Made by a program: the position numbers and the translations under genes
Part shown: positions 43,420-56,494 of the stretch, in pieces
Numbering within the stretch: position 1 is the stretch's first letter
How the letters are laid out: each line of letters begins with the position of its first letter
Notes under the pieces: model-generated
Told to the model about the DNA's origin: nothing
Database searches by the model: none
What the model saw: only the letters and a program-made list of their open reading frames with translations
From: Archivesica marissinica
Taxonomy: Eukaryota; Mollusca; Bivalvia; Venerida; Vesicomyidae
Assembly (NCBI GenBank): GCA_014843695.1
Contig: CM026398.1
Coordinates: 11,727,584-11,791,583, forward strand
DNA: 64,000 bases
Direction: 5' to 3'

Positions 43420-46400
43420 ATGTATTATTGATGTATTATTGATGTATCAGAGCTTTGTCACATGAAGGCAGCATTCCTGTTGTGGGGTATTATTGATGTA
43501 TCAGAGCTTTGTCACATGAAGGCAGCATTCCTGTTGTGGGGTATTATTGATGTATCAGAGCTTTGTCACATGAAGGCAGCATTCCTGTTGTGGGGTATTA
43601 TTGATGTATCAGAGCTTTGTCACATGAAGGCAGCATTGCTGTTGTGGGGTATTATTGATGTATCAGAGCTTTGTCACATGAAGGCAGCATTGCTGTTGTG
43701 GGGTATTATTGATGTATCAGAGCTTTGTCACATGAAGGCAGCATTCCTGTTGTGAGGTATTATTGATGTATCAGAGCTTTGTCACATGAAGGCAGCGTTC
43801 CTGTTGTGGGGTATTATTGATGTATCAGAGCTTTGTCACATGAAGGCAGCATTCCTGTTGTGGGGTATTATTGATGTATCAGAGCTTTGTCACATGAAGG
43901 CAGCATTCCTGTTGTGGGGTATTATTGATGTATCAGAGCTTTGTCACATGAAGGCAGCGTTCCTGTTGTGGGGTATTATTGATGTATTATTGATGTATCA
44001 GAGCTTTGTCACATGAAGGCAGCGTTCCTGTTGTGGGGTATTATTGATGTATTATTGATGTATCAGAGCTTTGTCACATGAAGGCAGCATTCCTGTTGTG
44101 GAGTATTATTGATGTATTATTGATGTATCAGAGCTTTGTCACATGAAGGCAGCGTTCCTGTTGTGGAGTATTATTGATGTATCAGAGCTTTGTCACATGA
44201 AGGCAGCGTTCCTGTTGTGGGGTATTATTGATGTATTATTGATGTATCAGAGCTTTGTCACATGAAGGCAGCGTTCCTGTTGTGGAGTATTATTGATGTA
44301 TCAGAGCTTTGTCACATGAAGGCAGCGTTCCTGTTGTGGGGTATTATTGATGTATCAGAGCTTTGTCACATGAAGGCAGCGTTCCTGTTGTGGGTATTAT
44401 TGATGTATCAGAGCTTTGTCACATGAAGGCAGCGTTCCTGTTGTGGGTATTATTGATGTATCAAAGCTTTGTCACATGAAGGCAGCGTTCCTGTTGTGGG
44501 GTATTATTGATGTATCAGAGCTTTGTCACATGAAGGCAGCGTTCCTGTTGTGGGGTATTATTGATGTATCAGAGCTTTGTCACATGAAGGCAGCGTTCCT
44601 GTTGTGGGTATTATTGATGTATCAGAGCTTTGTCACATGAAGGCAGCATTCCTGTTGTGGGTATTATTGATGTATCAGAGCTTTGTCACATGAAGGCAGC
44701 ATTCCTGTTGTGGGGTATTATTGATGTATCAGAGCTTTGTCACATGAAGGCAGCGTTCCTGTTGTGGGTATTATTGATGTATCAGAGCTTTGTCACGTGA
44801 AGGCAGCGTTCCTGTTGTGGGTATTATTGATGTATCAGAGCTTTGTCACATGAAGGCAGCGTTCCTGTTGTGGGTATTATTGATGTATTATTGATGTATC
44901 GGAGCTTTGTCACATGAAGGCAGCATTCCCGTTGTGGGGTATTATTGATGTATTATTGATGTATCAGAGCTTTGTCACATGAAGGCAGCATTCCTGTTGT
45001 GGGGTATTATTGATGTATTATTGATGTATCAGAGCTTTGTCACATGAAGGCAGCATTCCTGTTGTGGGGTATTATTGATGTATCAGAGCTTTGTCACATG
45101 AAGGCAGCGTTCCTGTTGTGGGGTATTATTGATGTATCAGAGCTTTGTCACATGAAGGCAGCATTCCTGTTGTGGGGTATTATTGATGTATCAGAGCTTT
45201 GTCACATGAAGGCAGCATTCCTGTTGTGGGGTATTATTGATGTATCAGAGCTTTGTCACATGAAGGCAGCATTCCTGTTGTGGGGTATTATTGATGTATC
45301 AGAGCTTTGTCACATGAAGGCAGCATTCCTGTTGTGGAGTATTATTGATGTATCAGAGCTTTGTCACATGAAGGCAGCATTCCTGTTGTGGGGTATTATT
45401 GATGTATCAGAGCTTTGTCACATGAAGGCAGCATTCCTGTTGTGGGGTATTATTGATGTATCAGAGCTTTGTCACATGAAGGCAGCATTCCTGTTGTGGG
45501 GTATTATTGATGTATCAGAGCTTTTTCACATGAAGGCAGCGTTCCTGTTGTGGGGTATTATTGATGTATCAGAGCTTTGTCACATGAAGGCAGCATTCCC
45601 GTTGTGGGGTATTATTGATGTATCAGAGCTTTGTCACATGAAGGCAGCATTCATGTTGTGGGGTATTATTGATGTATCAGAGCTTTGTCACATGAAGGCA
45701 GCATTCATGTTGTGGGGTATTCTTGATGTATTATTGATGTATCAGAGCTTTGTCACATGAAGGCAGCATTCCTGTTGTGGGTATTATTGATGTATTATTC
45801 ATGTATCAGAGCTTTGTCACATGAAGGCAGCATTCCCGTTGTGGGGTATTATTGATGTATCAGAGCTTTGTCACATGAAGGCAGCATTCCTGTTGTGGGG
45901 TATTATTGATGTATCAGAGCTTTGTCACATGGAGGCAGCATTCCTGTTGTGGGGTATTATTGATGTATTATTGATGTATCGGAGCTTTGTCACATGAAGG
46001 CAGCATTCCCGTTGTGGGGTATTATTGATGTATCAGAGCTTTGTCACATGAAGGCAGCATTCCTGTTGTGGGGTATTATTGATGTATTATTGATGTATCG
46101 GAGCTTTGTCACATGAAGGCAGCATTCCCGTTGTGGGGTATTATTGATGTATTATTGATGTATCAGAGCTTTGTCACATGAAGGCAGCATTCCTGTTGTG
46201 GGGTATTATTGATGTATCAGAGCTTTGTCACATGAAGGCAGCATTCCTGTTGTGGGGTATTATTGATGTATTATTGATGTATCAGAGCTTTGTCACATGA
46301 AGGCAGCATTCCTGTTGTGGGTATTATTGATGTATTATTGATGTATCAGAGCTTTGTCACATGAAGACAGCATTCCTGTTGTTGGGTATTATTGATGTAT

Positions 46401-47413
46401 CGGAGCTGTGTCACATGAAGGCAGCATTCCTGTTGTGGGGTACTCTTGATGTATCGGAGCTTTGTCACATGAAGGCAGCATTCCTGTTGTGGGGTATTAT
46501 TGATGTATCAGAGCTTTGTCACATGAAGGCAGCATTCCTGTTGTGGGGTATTATTGATGTATTATTGATGTATCAGAGCTTTGTCACATGAAGGCAGCAT
46601 TCCTGTTGTGGGGTATTATTGATGTATTATTGATGTATCAGAGCTTTGTCACATGAAGGCAGCATTCCTGTTGTGGGGTATTATTGATGTATCGGAGCTT
46701 TGTCACATGAAGGCAGCATTCCTGTTGTGGGGTATTATTGATGTATCAGAGCTTTGTCACATGAAGGCAGCATTGCTGTTGTGGGGTATTATTGATGTAT
46801 CAGAGCTTTGTCACATGAAGGCAGCATTCCTGTTGTGGGGTATTATTGATGTATCAGAGCTTTGTCACATGAAGGCAGCATTCCCATTGTGGGGTATTAT
46901 TGATGTATCAGAGCTTTGTCACATGAAGGCAGCATTCCCGTTGTGGGGTATTATTGATGTATCAGAGCTTAGTCACATGAAGGCAGCATTCCTGTTGTGG
47001 GTATTCTTGATGTATTATTCATGTATCAGAGCTTTGTCACATGAAGGCAGCATTCCTGTTGTGGGTATTCTTGATGTATTATTGATGTATCAGAGCTTTG
47101 TCACATGAAGGCAGCATTCCTGTTGTGGGGTATTATTGATGTATCAGAGCTTTGTCACATGAAGGCAGCGTTCCTGTTGTGGGGTATTATTGATGTATCA
47201 GAGCTTTGTCACCTGAAGGCAGCGTTCCTGTTGTGGAGTATTATTGATGTATCAGAGCTTTGTCACATGAAGGCAGCATTCCTGTTGTGGGGTATTATTG
47301 ATGTATTATTGATGTATCAGAGCTTTGTCACATGAAGGCAGCATTCATGTTGTGGGGTATTATTGTTGTATCAGAGCTTTGTCACATGAAGGCAGCATTC
47401 CCGTTGTGGGGTA
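43420..47413. repeat. 54-bp minisatellite, about 4 kb, about 72 units
   Basis: The unit is GTATCAGAGCTTTGTCACAT, GAAGGCAGCATTCCTGTTGT, GGGGTATTATTGAT. Because the unit is divisible by three it opens frames of up to 238 codons with an 18-residue period (MKAAFLLWGIIDVSELCH). Many units carry an extra 12 bp (TATTATTGATGT) or lack one G, which breaks the frame. This is the largest array of the window. Confidence 0.97.
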
Positions 47414-47683
47414 TACCTCCTGATTGCAATGAGACTCTGGCATTCTCGCACACCTACTGGGATGAGGCTAGTTCCACCCATGCAGAATTTCATTATCCTT
47501 AACTCCACCTGACATTTGTCCTTAACTCTCACGAAACTACATTGGGGCATTCAATAGTGATGGCATCCAGGGGGGTTTGAATTGAACACATTATGGGACT
47601 TATTTCTTTCACTTATGTGCAAGGTAAGGTAAAATTCTACTATACTGACCTTGTGTGTCCACCTTCTCATTTATTATTATGCC

Positions 47684-48100
47684 AACGGACAAAACCCCAC
47701 TGGACAAAACCCCACTCAGACAAAACCCCACAGGATAAAACCCCACTGGACAGAACCCCACTCAGATTAAAACCCACTAGGACAAAACCCCACTTCACTC
47801 AAATTTCAATTAACAATGTAGATCTTTACATGTATTTTAACAGTTTGATTTCTCAGCCATGTAGATCATCCAATTAGTAACAGAGGATAATCCAATTGAA
47901 GTGTGCAATTAATGGCTTCACTAGGAGGAATCAATTAAATTAATTTTATTAATATTTTTACAACTTTGGAAAGAAATATTCATAGTGGGATTTTGTCCAG
48001 AATTCTGATTAAGGAGTGGGGTTCTGTCCGAGTGGGGTTTTGTCTTGTGGGGTTATGTCCTGTGGGGTTTTGTCTGAGTGGGGTTTTGTCCTGGATTCGT
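47684..48100. mobile_element. Foldback-type element with repetitive inverted ends
   Basis: The left end (47684-47795) is a short tandem of GGACAAAACCCCACT-like units. The right end (48000-48092) is the inverse (AGTGGGGTTTTGTCC). The inner parts also pair, for example GAATTCTGATTAAGGAGTGG on the right. The centre (47800-47990) is unique. Such arrangements are typical of foldback or MITE-like elements. No transposase is present. Confidence 0.72.
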
Positions 48101-48360
48101 ACTGCCATATTTGGCACAGTGACTCACTCGCCTTCACATATAGTTGATTGTTTAGCCTGAATGGAATATTTTGCTATTACAATTTTCACAATATTTATGG
48201 CCCTTTTGTTATTTTCATCTTTAATACACTGAAAATACAAATCTTGCATCTCCATTATCCAAATTCTCATTCACTATTTGGGCCAACTATCTTTATATGT
48301 GCCATGTTTACACACCTTTGTATGTAGTTTCTAACCTGATATGGATACCCCTCCCCAGTC

Positions 48361-48645
48361 ACAGACGGATCTGTAGCCCAGTGGTAAAACACTGGACTGG
48401 TAATCCAGGGATCGCAGGTTCGATCCCCCGTCTGACCCTAATAAAATTAACAGTCTTTCAAATGGGACGTTAAACCGAGGTCTCGTGTCGGTGCTTTACA
48501 CCATGCACGTAAAAGAACCAGAGGAGACTCTGGAATGAGTCTCTGTCTGTATCATTGCACTATCCTCCAAAATCTAAAATGACTAATCTCTTCAGGAGGC
48601 GTCGCTCATATGGGCAACTGATAGCGACGATAAATAAACGTAAAA
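48361..48645 (+). mobile_element. tRNA-Thr-like SINE, forward copy
   Basis: This is a full-length family member starting ACAGACGGATCTGTAGCCCA. The B box is GGTTCGATCCC and the tail GATAAATAAACGTAAAAC passes into an (AC)n microsatellite at about 48644-48662. Confidence 0.9.
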
Positions 48646-48835
48646 CACACACACACACACACCCCTCCCATCCCACATCGGTTTATGTCATTTTGTATTT
48701 TCTCATTCCGTTTGCTTCCATCTTGTAACTCTGCCGATATCAACCAGTTTTATCATTATTAACCCCTTCCGTTAGAATAAGACGAGATATTTGTTTGTTT
48801 CAGTGTATGACCGAATTATATTTAACCAAATGAAC

Positions 48836-50256
48836 ATTGAAAGCATTATTATCATGAGTAGTGTGAACGTTGAAAGCATTATTATCATGAGTAGTGTGAA
48901 CATTGAAAGCATTATTATCATGAGTAGCGTGAACGTTGAAAGCATTATTATCATGAGTAGCATGAACGTTAAAAGCATTATTATCATGAGTAGTGTGTAC
49001 GTTGAAAGCATTATTATCATGAGTAGTGTGAACGTTGAAAGCATTATTATCATGAGTAGTGTGAACGTTGAAAGCATTATTATCATGAGTAGTGTGAACG
49101 TTGAAAGCATTATTATCATGAGTAGTGTGAACATTGAAAGCATTATTATCATGAGTAGTGTGAACGTTGAAAGCATTATTATCATGAGTAGCATGAACGT
49201 TAAAAGCATTATTATCATGAGTAGCGTGAGCTTTGAAAGCATTATTATCATGAGTAGCGTGAGCTTTGAAAGCATTATTATCATGAGTAGTGTGAGCTTT
49301 GAAAGCATTATTATCATGAGTAGCGTGAACGTTGAAAGCATTATTATCATGAGTAGTGTGAACATTGAAAGCATTATTATCATGAGTAGTGTGAACATTG
49401 AAAGCATTATTATCATGAGTAGCATGAACGTTAAAAGCATTATTATCATGAGTAGCATGAACATTGAAAGCATTATTATCATGAGTAGCGTGAGCTTTGA
49501 AAGCATTATTATCATGAGTAGTGTGAACATTGAAAGCATTATTATCATGAGTAGCATGAACGTTAAAAGCATTATTATCATGAGTAGCATGAACATTGAA
49601 AGCATTATTATCATGAGTAGTGTGAGCTTTGAAAGCATTATTATCATGAGTAGCGTGAGCTTTGAAAGCATTATTATCATGAGTAGTGTGAGCTTTGAAA
49701 GCATTATTATCATGAGTAGCGTGAGCATTGAAAGCATTATTATCATGAGTAGCGTGAGCTTTGAAAGCATTATTATCATGAGTAGCATGAACGTTAAAAG
49801 CATTATTATCATGAGTAGCGTGAGCTTTGAAAGCATTATTATCATGAGTAGCATGAGCTTTGAAAGCATTATTATCATGAGTAGTGTGAACATTGAAAGC
49901 ATTATTATCATGAGTAGCATGAATGTTGAAAGCATTATTATCATGAGTAGTGTGAACATTGAAAGCATTATTATCATAAGTAGCATGAACATTAAAAGCA
50001 TTATTATCATGAGTAGTGTGAGCTTTGAAAGCATTATTATCATGAGTAGCATGAACGTTAAAAGCATTATTATCATGAGTAGTGTGAACATTGAAAGCAT
50101 TATTATCATGAGTAGCATGAACGTTGAAAGCATTATTATCATGAGTAGTGTGAACATTGAAAGCATTATTATCATAAGTAGCATGAACATTAAAAGCATT
50201 ATTATCATGAGTAGTGTGAGCTTTGAAAGCATTATTATCATGAGTAGCGTTAGCCT
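48836..50256. repeat. 33-bp minisatellite, about 43 units
   Basis: The unit is GAAAGCATTATTATCATGAG plus TAGTGTGAACATT, with variants AGCATGAACGTTA and AGCGTGAGCTTTG. Units keep exact length, so frames of about 490-508 codons stay open on both strands with an 11-residue period. Equal openness on both strands argues against selection for coding. The variant order repeats over several units near 49390-49610 and again near 49900-50230. Confidence 0.97.
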
Positions 50257-51055
50257 CTAGTGATAAAAATATATTTCTATGTTCATGAGTGAAATGTAAT
50301 TCGATCAGTCGCTTAAACAAACACATTTTCTTTTTAATTTAGGCTGTACAGGGCTTTTATGATAGAAAACGATGTAATCTGCGCTAAATGGCGCTAGAAT
50401 GTTGTGTTTAGACGGCCATAAATGACATCATAAAATATGTCATAAATAAACAATGTCACTGACAGCTTGCATCCGAAAACATGTGTTGACAATATTTATG
50501 CATGCATCAGCTAGGTACCACACATGCAAAACAGCGACAAATAAAATGTGTTATTCCATTCGTTTCAGCAAGTGTGTGTGTGCGTGCGTGTGTGTGTGCG
50601 TGCGTGCATGCGTGTGTGCGTGCTTACAGGCTAACTCAGAAAGTTGTTGATGGATTTTTATGAAACTTGTGTAGATATATTGAGGGTTGGTCTAGAATGA
50701 AATGAGTTCAGACATGTGGTCAGACCTGTGGTCAGGGCAGTCACCAAATGTACAGTCCCATTAACTATACTACTGTAAAATCAAGCATTTGTTGTATCAA
50801 ATACCACGTGTGGGTTTGCATTTCTCCGAGTTTTATCCTCTAGTTTGTGAAATATGTATGTTGGAGAAGGGGGGGGGGGGGGTATTAGTCATCCTAATTT
50901 GTGATTGTTATATCTTCATTGATTTTAGGAAAGCTTGTTATTTAAAGCATGTTTATGTGTCATATGGACATTTATGGTCAGCAGTAAATGCAGATCTGTT
51001 CAATAAAAGACAAATATCATGAAATTTTAATTTTTCTAATTTGCGCGATAGAAAT
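50257..51055. other. Spacer with microsatellites
   Basis: This is mostly unique AT-rich sequence. It holds a (TG/CG)n tract at about 50572-50625 and a G run at about 50869-50882. No gene is recognised. Confidence 0.6.
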
Positions 51056-52026
51056 GAATGTTGCGTTTGTTTCATGAAGTAATTTGCACCACACAAATGA
51101 ATGTAGCATTTGTTTCATGAAGTAATTTGTACCATACAAATGAATATAGCATTTGTTTCATGAAGTAATTTGCACCACACAAATGAATAGCATTTGTTTC
51201 ATGAAGTAATTTGCACCATACAAATGAATATAGCATTTGTTTCATGAAGTAATTTGCGCCACACAAATGAATGTAGCATTTGTTTCATGAAGTAATTTGC
51301 GCCACACAAATGAATGTAGCATTTGTTTCATGAAGTAATTTGCACCACACAAATGAATGTAGCATTTGTTTCATGAAGTAATTTGCACCACACAAATGAA
51401 TGTAGCATTTGTTTCATGAAGTAATTTGCACCACACAAATGAATGTAGCATTTGTTTCATGAAGTAATTTGCACCACACAAATGAATGTAGCATTTGTTT
51501 CATGAAGTAATTTGCACCACACAAATGAATGTAGCATTTGTTTCATGAAGTAATTTGCACCACACAAATGAATGTAGCATTTGTTTCATGAAGTAATTTG
51601 CACCACACACATGAATGTAGCATTTGTTTCATGAAGTAATTTGCACCACACAAATGAATGTAGCATTTGTTTCATGAAGTAATTTGCACCACACACATGA
51701 ATGTAGCATTTGTTTCATGAAGTAATTTGCACCACACAAATGAATGTAGCATTTGTTTCATGAAGTAATTTGCACCACACAAATGAATGTAGCATTTGTT
51801 TCATGAAGTAATTTGCACCACACACATGAATGTAGCATTTGTTTCATGAAGTAATTTGCACCACACACATGAATGTAGCATTTGTTTCATGAAGTAATTT
51901 GCACCACACAAATGAATGTAGCATTTGTTTCATGAAGTAATTTGCACCACACAAATGAATGTAGCATTTGTTTCATGAAGTAATTTGCACCACACAAATG
52001 AATGTAGCATTTGTTTCATGAAGTAA
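51056..52026. repeat. 43-bp minisatellite, about 22 units
   Basis: The unit is CATTTGTTTCATGAAGTAAT, TTGCACCACACAAATGAATG, TAG. The units are very homogeneous on the right and slightly more varied on the left. Confidence 0.97.
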
Positions 52027-53184
52027 TGTCCCAATGTTTATCTTCAAGTGCTTACTCTAGATCTGCATGAAATCTATTACAACGTTTTATTGTGTTGTCT
52101 GGGAACGCTTTCAAAGGTCACATGTCAGTTGTTTTAAGATTTGGTTGTGAAAGTAACTCTGTCTTCCCTGCAGTATTGAAATCAATTGTTATTAGTTGTC
52201 CTAATTGTTGCCTGCAAATTTGTCAAAACGATTACCGTGACAACTTATTTTGTACCCTATTATCTATTATGCACGGCCCACTAAGTCTCAATACCAAGAA
52301 ATCAGTTATATCGGGGCTTGTTTGTTATGACGGCCCGAAATGACGCTTAAATCAGTTTTGAAAAATCCTTTGGTGTGATATGACATTTAAGAACTTAATC
52401 AAGGAATTAAATTTGATGAGGTTGTTGAAATAATTGCGTTTAAATTGAAATAATTAAAGGAGACATTGTGATAGATATTTATCCTGGCCTCGAGGGAAGA
52501 AGTTAAATCGAAGGACACGTGTGTTGAAAAGAAAATGTGCTAGAGAAATGTTTGTAATCAAGTATACACTCCATTAATTATTGCTAATAAACAAGGCGAT
52601 AAGCAAGGCGATAAGGCGATAAGCAAGGCGAACTTCCAAGATTCATTTGTGAATCAAACTTCAAAATTGATGACGAAATGGTGTGTTGGAAAATGTTAAA
52701 AAGATCGTTTGTTTCATTTCCATAATTTGCCAAGGATTTCATGTAAATGCAGTATTCAGGAATAATATGTTAATTGAATTTCAGAATTTGTGTAGAAATA
52801 CATGCCTGAGAAGGGGAATTTTAAAGATCGTTGCTTACATTTACGTATTTTATTTCGATGAACTCTTCTAGGCTTGTGGCAGTATTAGAAATGCAGAGGA
52901 GTTCTTGTAATATGTGATAGTTTATTTTATTAGAAAAGTAAGAAATTAAATGTGAAAAACCCTAATGTGCAGTGTGGTGATTTAATTTGACATTTGAAAT
53001 GATGTGAACCAATATGGAATGATGATCCTGTAACAGGACACATTTTACACTACATAGTGAGTGTATGAAACAAACAAACTATAGAATTATAATATTGTTT
53101 AGTTACATTCTTGGGAGTTAATTAAGATTGAAATGTGAGGATTTCTATTCTTGGAAATGTGCAGGCTTTGCTAATTATAGAATA
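52027..53184. other. Unique intronic sequence
   Basis: No gene, SINE or array is recognised. The 83-codon open frame at 52092-52343 has no recognised features and no in-phase splice context for the DOCK frame. Confidence 0.5.
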
Positions 53185-53430
53185 TTAACCCTTTCAACCC
53201 CAAGTAACTGACATGGACTGGTGCATGCTATTTTTAGACCAATAAATTAATAAGAAAATTACATTTGGACCAGTTCATTTATCAAAATGGGTAATTTTAT
53301 CTAAAAATAGTAATAATTATTACTGGCAAAAAAGTGCAGATCCTGATGAGACGGCTCGTTACGAGCCGGCTCATCTGGATCTACACTTTTCATAAGCCTA
53401 TTTAGAGGCCTGTGGGGTTGAAAGGGTTAA
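53185..53430 (+). mobile_element. piggyBac-like MITE, copy 1
   Basis: The 246-bp element is bounded by TTAA on both sides, with inverted ends TTAACCCTTTCAACCCCA and TGGGGTTGAAAGGGTTAA. TTAA targets with CCCTTT-type ends are the signature of piggyBac-superfamily elements. An internal palindrome lies around 53338-53382 (GATGAGACGGCTCGTTACGA then GCCGGCTCATC). There is no transposase. Confidence 0.82.
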
Positions 53431-54562
53431 GACAGTTTACACTATAACTGTTGGTGTCCTGTGTTCGTGCTCAGTGTATCGTGTACTCTAGTATTTATAC
53501 TAATACTAGTTTTAGTTATCAAGTAAAGGGTAAAATAGAGAGACATCTATTTTGTGAAATCTAGGCAATCTCAGGAAATCTAGACTTTATATTTTGTCAG
53601 TTTATTGAAATCTGCAATTTCCTGAAATCTAAACCATTTGATGAAATCTTCAGGTTATTGAAATCTATGCAGTTTGTGGATATGTTGTCATTTTTCTTGA
53701 AATTAATATAGTTTTATTGAAATCTATGCTGCTTTATAAAATCTAGAGCATTTCTTGAAACCTATGACAGGTCCGTGAAACAAGATATAAATAATATCTA
53801 CCACTATTCTTGAAATCGAAACCGTTCAATCTAGTGGAGTTTCCTGAAATCTAAAAGGTATTTTGAACTGCCTACGATACATGTAGTTAGATTTAGATCA
53901 GTAAGAGAAGAAGCAAAAAAACTGCAAACTGAATAATTTAACAGTGATAGTAAGCTACTAAAGAGGAGCTACGTAGCCTAGGACAGAAATAGGTTGTATA
54001 CACAAGACACAAGATGCATGCAATGAGGATGAGAGTCAGAGGTATCTGATAGTATCGAGTGGTTTGAACTTAATTTCGATGTCATTGGTGAGAATAATAA
54101 TTTGGAATTCTTAATTAATGAAGTAGTTTGGACATAAAATTCAATAAATTGTTAGAATGGTGCGAATTAAGAGCCTCCAATACAAGAGAGTGTCTACTAT
54201 ATTATGTCCGTCCGACTGTAAATGTACAAAATGCAGGACTGCGGAGAAGAAGGTACGACGTAAGTCAGAACCCAGGTAAGATGATATATCGCACTTTCAC
54301 CGTCTGTAGACTGTTCCGTCAAGATTTCTAACGTGGATTCTACTGGGTGTTCTATGCAGGAAGCTTAAAGTCATGGCGCAAACTATTTCCATCAATTTCT
54401 ATGACTGCAATCGAAACTAGTGTAATTATGTTGTGGTGCAGGTAGGTCACTGCTGCAAGCCTAATTGTGCATGTCATTGTTACATTGAGCATGGTGGAGT
54501 TACGCTGCTCTGAAATTTATTCGGATTAATTCAACCAATCCCTTTGTTGAAGAGAACGATAC
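53431..54562. other. Unique intronic sequence
   Basis: A loose series of related short motifs (TGAAATCTA-like) recurs at about 53550-53850 and may be a decayed tandem array. No coding exon was identified. The 67-codon frame at 54128-54331 has no recognised family. Confidence 0.45.
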
Positions 54563-55125
54563 ATACCTAGCCTCTGTGTGCATGATGTCATCTCCTAGCC
54601 TATGTATGCATGGTGTCATCTCCTAGCCTATGTATGCATGGTGTCATCTCCTAGCCTATGTATGCATGATGTCATCTCCTAGCCTATGTATGCATGATGT
54701 CATCTCCTAGCCTATGTGTGCATGGTGTCATCTCCTAGCCTATGTATGCATGATGTCATCTCCTAGCCTATGTGTGCATGGTATCATCTCCTAGCCTATG
54801 TGTGCATGATGTCATCTCTTAGCCTATGTATGCATGGTGTCATCTCCTAGCCTCTGTGTGCATGGTATCATCTCCTAGCCTAGGTATGCATGATGTCATC
54901 TCCTAGCCTAGGTATGCATGATGTCATCTCCTAGCCTCTATGTGTGCATGATGTCATCTCCTAGCCTAGGTATGCATGATGTCATCTCCTAGCCTAGGTA
55001 TGCATGGTGTCATCTCCTAGCCTAGGTATGCATGATGTCATTGCCTAGCCTAGGTATGCATGGTGTCATCTCCTAGCCTATGTGTGCATGGTATCATCTC
55101 CTAGCCTATGTGTGCATGATGTCAT
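54563..55125. repeat. 28-bp minisatellite, about 20 units
   Basis: The unit is TGCATGATGTCATCTCCTAG plus CCTATGTA, with GGTGTC, GGTATC and CTAGGTA variants. Confidence 0.96.
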
Positions 55126-55246
55126 CCAGCTGTTAGAGCCGGTTGGGTGGTGAGGGTGGGGGTGAGGTCCGGGGCAGGGTATTATATGAATTGCTTTCAG
55201 TGATGTTTCGAGTTGTGTATGCAATGTCCACCAGTTTCACCTGTGT

Positions 55247-55375
55247 GAAAAGATGTTTTAATGTGTGTATACATTTAGCTGTCTGTTGGAAGATGTTTTA
55301 ATGTGTGTATACATTTAGCTGTCTGTTGGAAGATGTTTTAATGTGTGTATACATTTAGCTATGTCTGTTGGAAGA
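55247..55375. repeat. 40-bp tandem repeat, 3 units
   Basis: The unit is GGAAGATGTTTTAATGTGTG plus TATACATTTAGCTGTCTGTT. The last copy has a small insertion. Confidence 0.93.
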
Positions 55376-55714
55376 TGTTTACATGTAACAGGATGTGTTT
55401 AAATTGGAATAAACATCAGAACAATTATGTTGAAGGCATATGAACAAATCCCTGGATTAATGTACAAGAAATTGTTAGAATAATATATATACACAAATTA
55501 TGCTTTCCGTTGAATGATAGAAATTTATCAGTGTAATGAAAATGATGTGATTTTCATGCTGGGTAAAAAAATGACACCATTCAAATTAAAAAACAGTTTA
55601 GTGCAAATAATTGTAGCAGACCAATTCATTAAACTGTGTTATTTATATTTGTGACTATTTGGAAATATGTCCTGGAATTTCATTAGAATTATGTCGTTAG
55701 GATTGAATGAAACC

Positions 55715-55795
55715 GTGATAGTCGTGATAGCGCAGTGGATGCACGTTCGCTTCAGGTGCGAAAGGTCCGGAGTTCGAGCCCCACTGGAGCCGTTA
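55715..55795 (+). mobile_element. tRNA-like sequence with flanking direct repeats
   Basis: The sequence has an A-box-like GATAGCGCAGTGGATGCACG, a 5-bp stem TTCGC/GCGAA around the loop TTCAGGT (anticodon CAG, Leu), and a B box AGTTCGAGCCCC. Direct repeats GTTAGGA(T/C)TGAATGAAACC flank it closely (about 55696-55714 and 55791-55809). No long class II variable arm is present, so it is unlikely to be a working tRNA-Leu gene. A short tRNA-derived retroposon is more likely. Confidence 0.6.
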
Positions 55796-55859
55796 GGACT
55801 GAATGAAACCTCATGACACATTTCACTTTTATTTTCACCGCTAGCATGCAGTGAGTTGG

Positions 55860-56133
55860 GTGTTTTACGTTTATTTATCGTCGCTACCGGTTGCCCATAT
55901 GTGCGACGCCTCCTGAAGAGATTAGTTATTTTAGATTTTGGAGGATAGTGCATGATACAGACAGAGACCAATTCCAGAGTCTCCTCTGGTTCTTTTATGT
56001 GCACGGTGTAAAGCACCGACATGAGACCTCGGTTTAACGTCCCATCTTTATTAGGGTCAGACGGGGGATCGAACCTGCGATCCCTGGATTACCAGTCCAG
56101 CGTGTTACCACTGGACTACAGATCCGTCTGTAT
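55860..56133 (-). mobile_element. tRNA-Thr-like SINE, reverse copy
   Basis: This is a family member in reverse orientation, with tail at 55862 and head at about 56131. It carries a deletion of about 19 bp just after the tRNA-like head, where the AAATTAACAGTCTTTCAGA part is missing. Confidence 0.88.
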
Positions 56134-56494
56134 ACAAAGGCTTAATAAAAATATAAAAAGAGTTTTAATTTGTTTGCAATTATCTATAGATGGGACAGGT
56201 GGAAGGCATCTCACATTCCACATTCCTGGATCTGTCAATGGCAGACCCCCAATTACAATAAACTTATTATCCAAAAACAAGCTATATATAAGTTTTTTAT
56301 AACAGATCTATACTTTACTGTGAACAAGACATAACAGGTGCTCTGTATGAGAATTCTTGGGAACCTGACAGTAATTAAGGGAGAGTATAAAGATAGGAAG
56401 TCAAATATCTTTAAATATTGCTTATTTCATTTGCTATTTTGTTATTCGTTTGGAAGCACTATGCTTACCTGGTAGAAATCATTTCTGTGAAGTC

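Noticed and set aside
48805..48840. DOCK exon after the acceptor-like TTTGTTTGTTTCAG
   Set aside because: The following frame (VYDRIIFNQM) does not match the DOCK3/4 continuation and runs directly into the 33-bp array with no donor.
52092..52343. 83-codon open frame as a gene or exon
   Set aside because: No recognisable domain, no suitable acceptor or donor in the required phase, and composition like the surrounding intron.
54128..54331. 67-codon open frame as an exon
   Set aside because: A donor-like AACCCAG|GTAAGATG lies at about 54274, but there is no acceptor in phase and no similarity to DOCK or another family I know.
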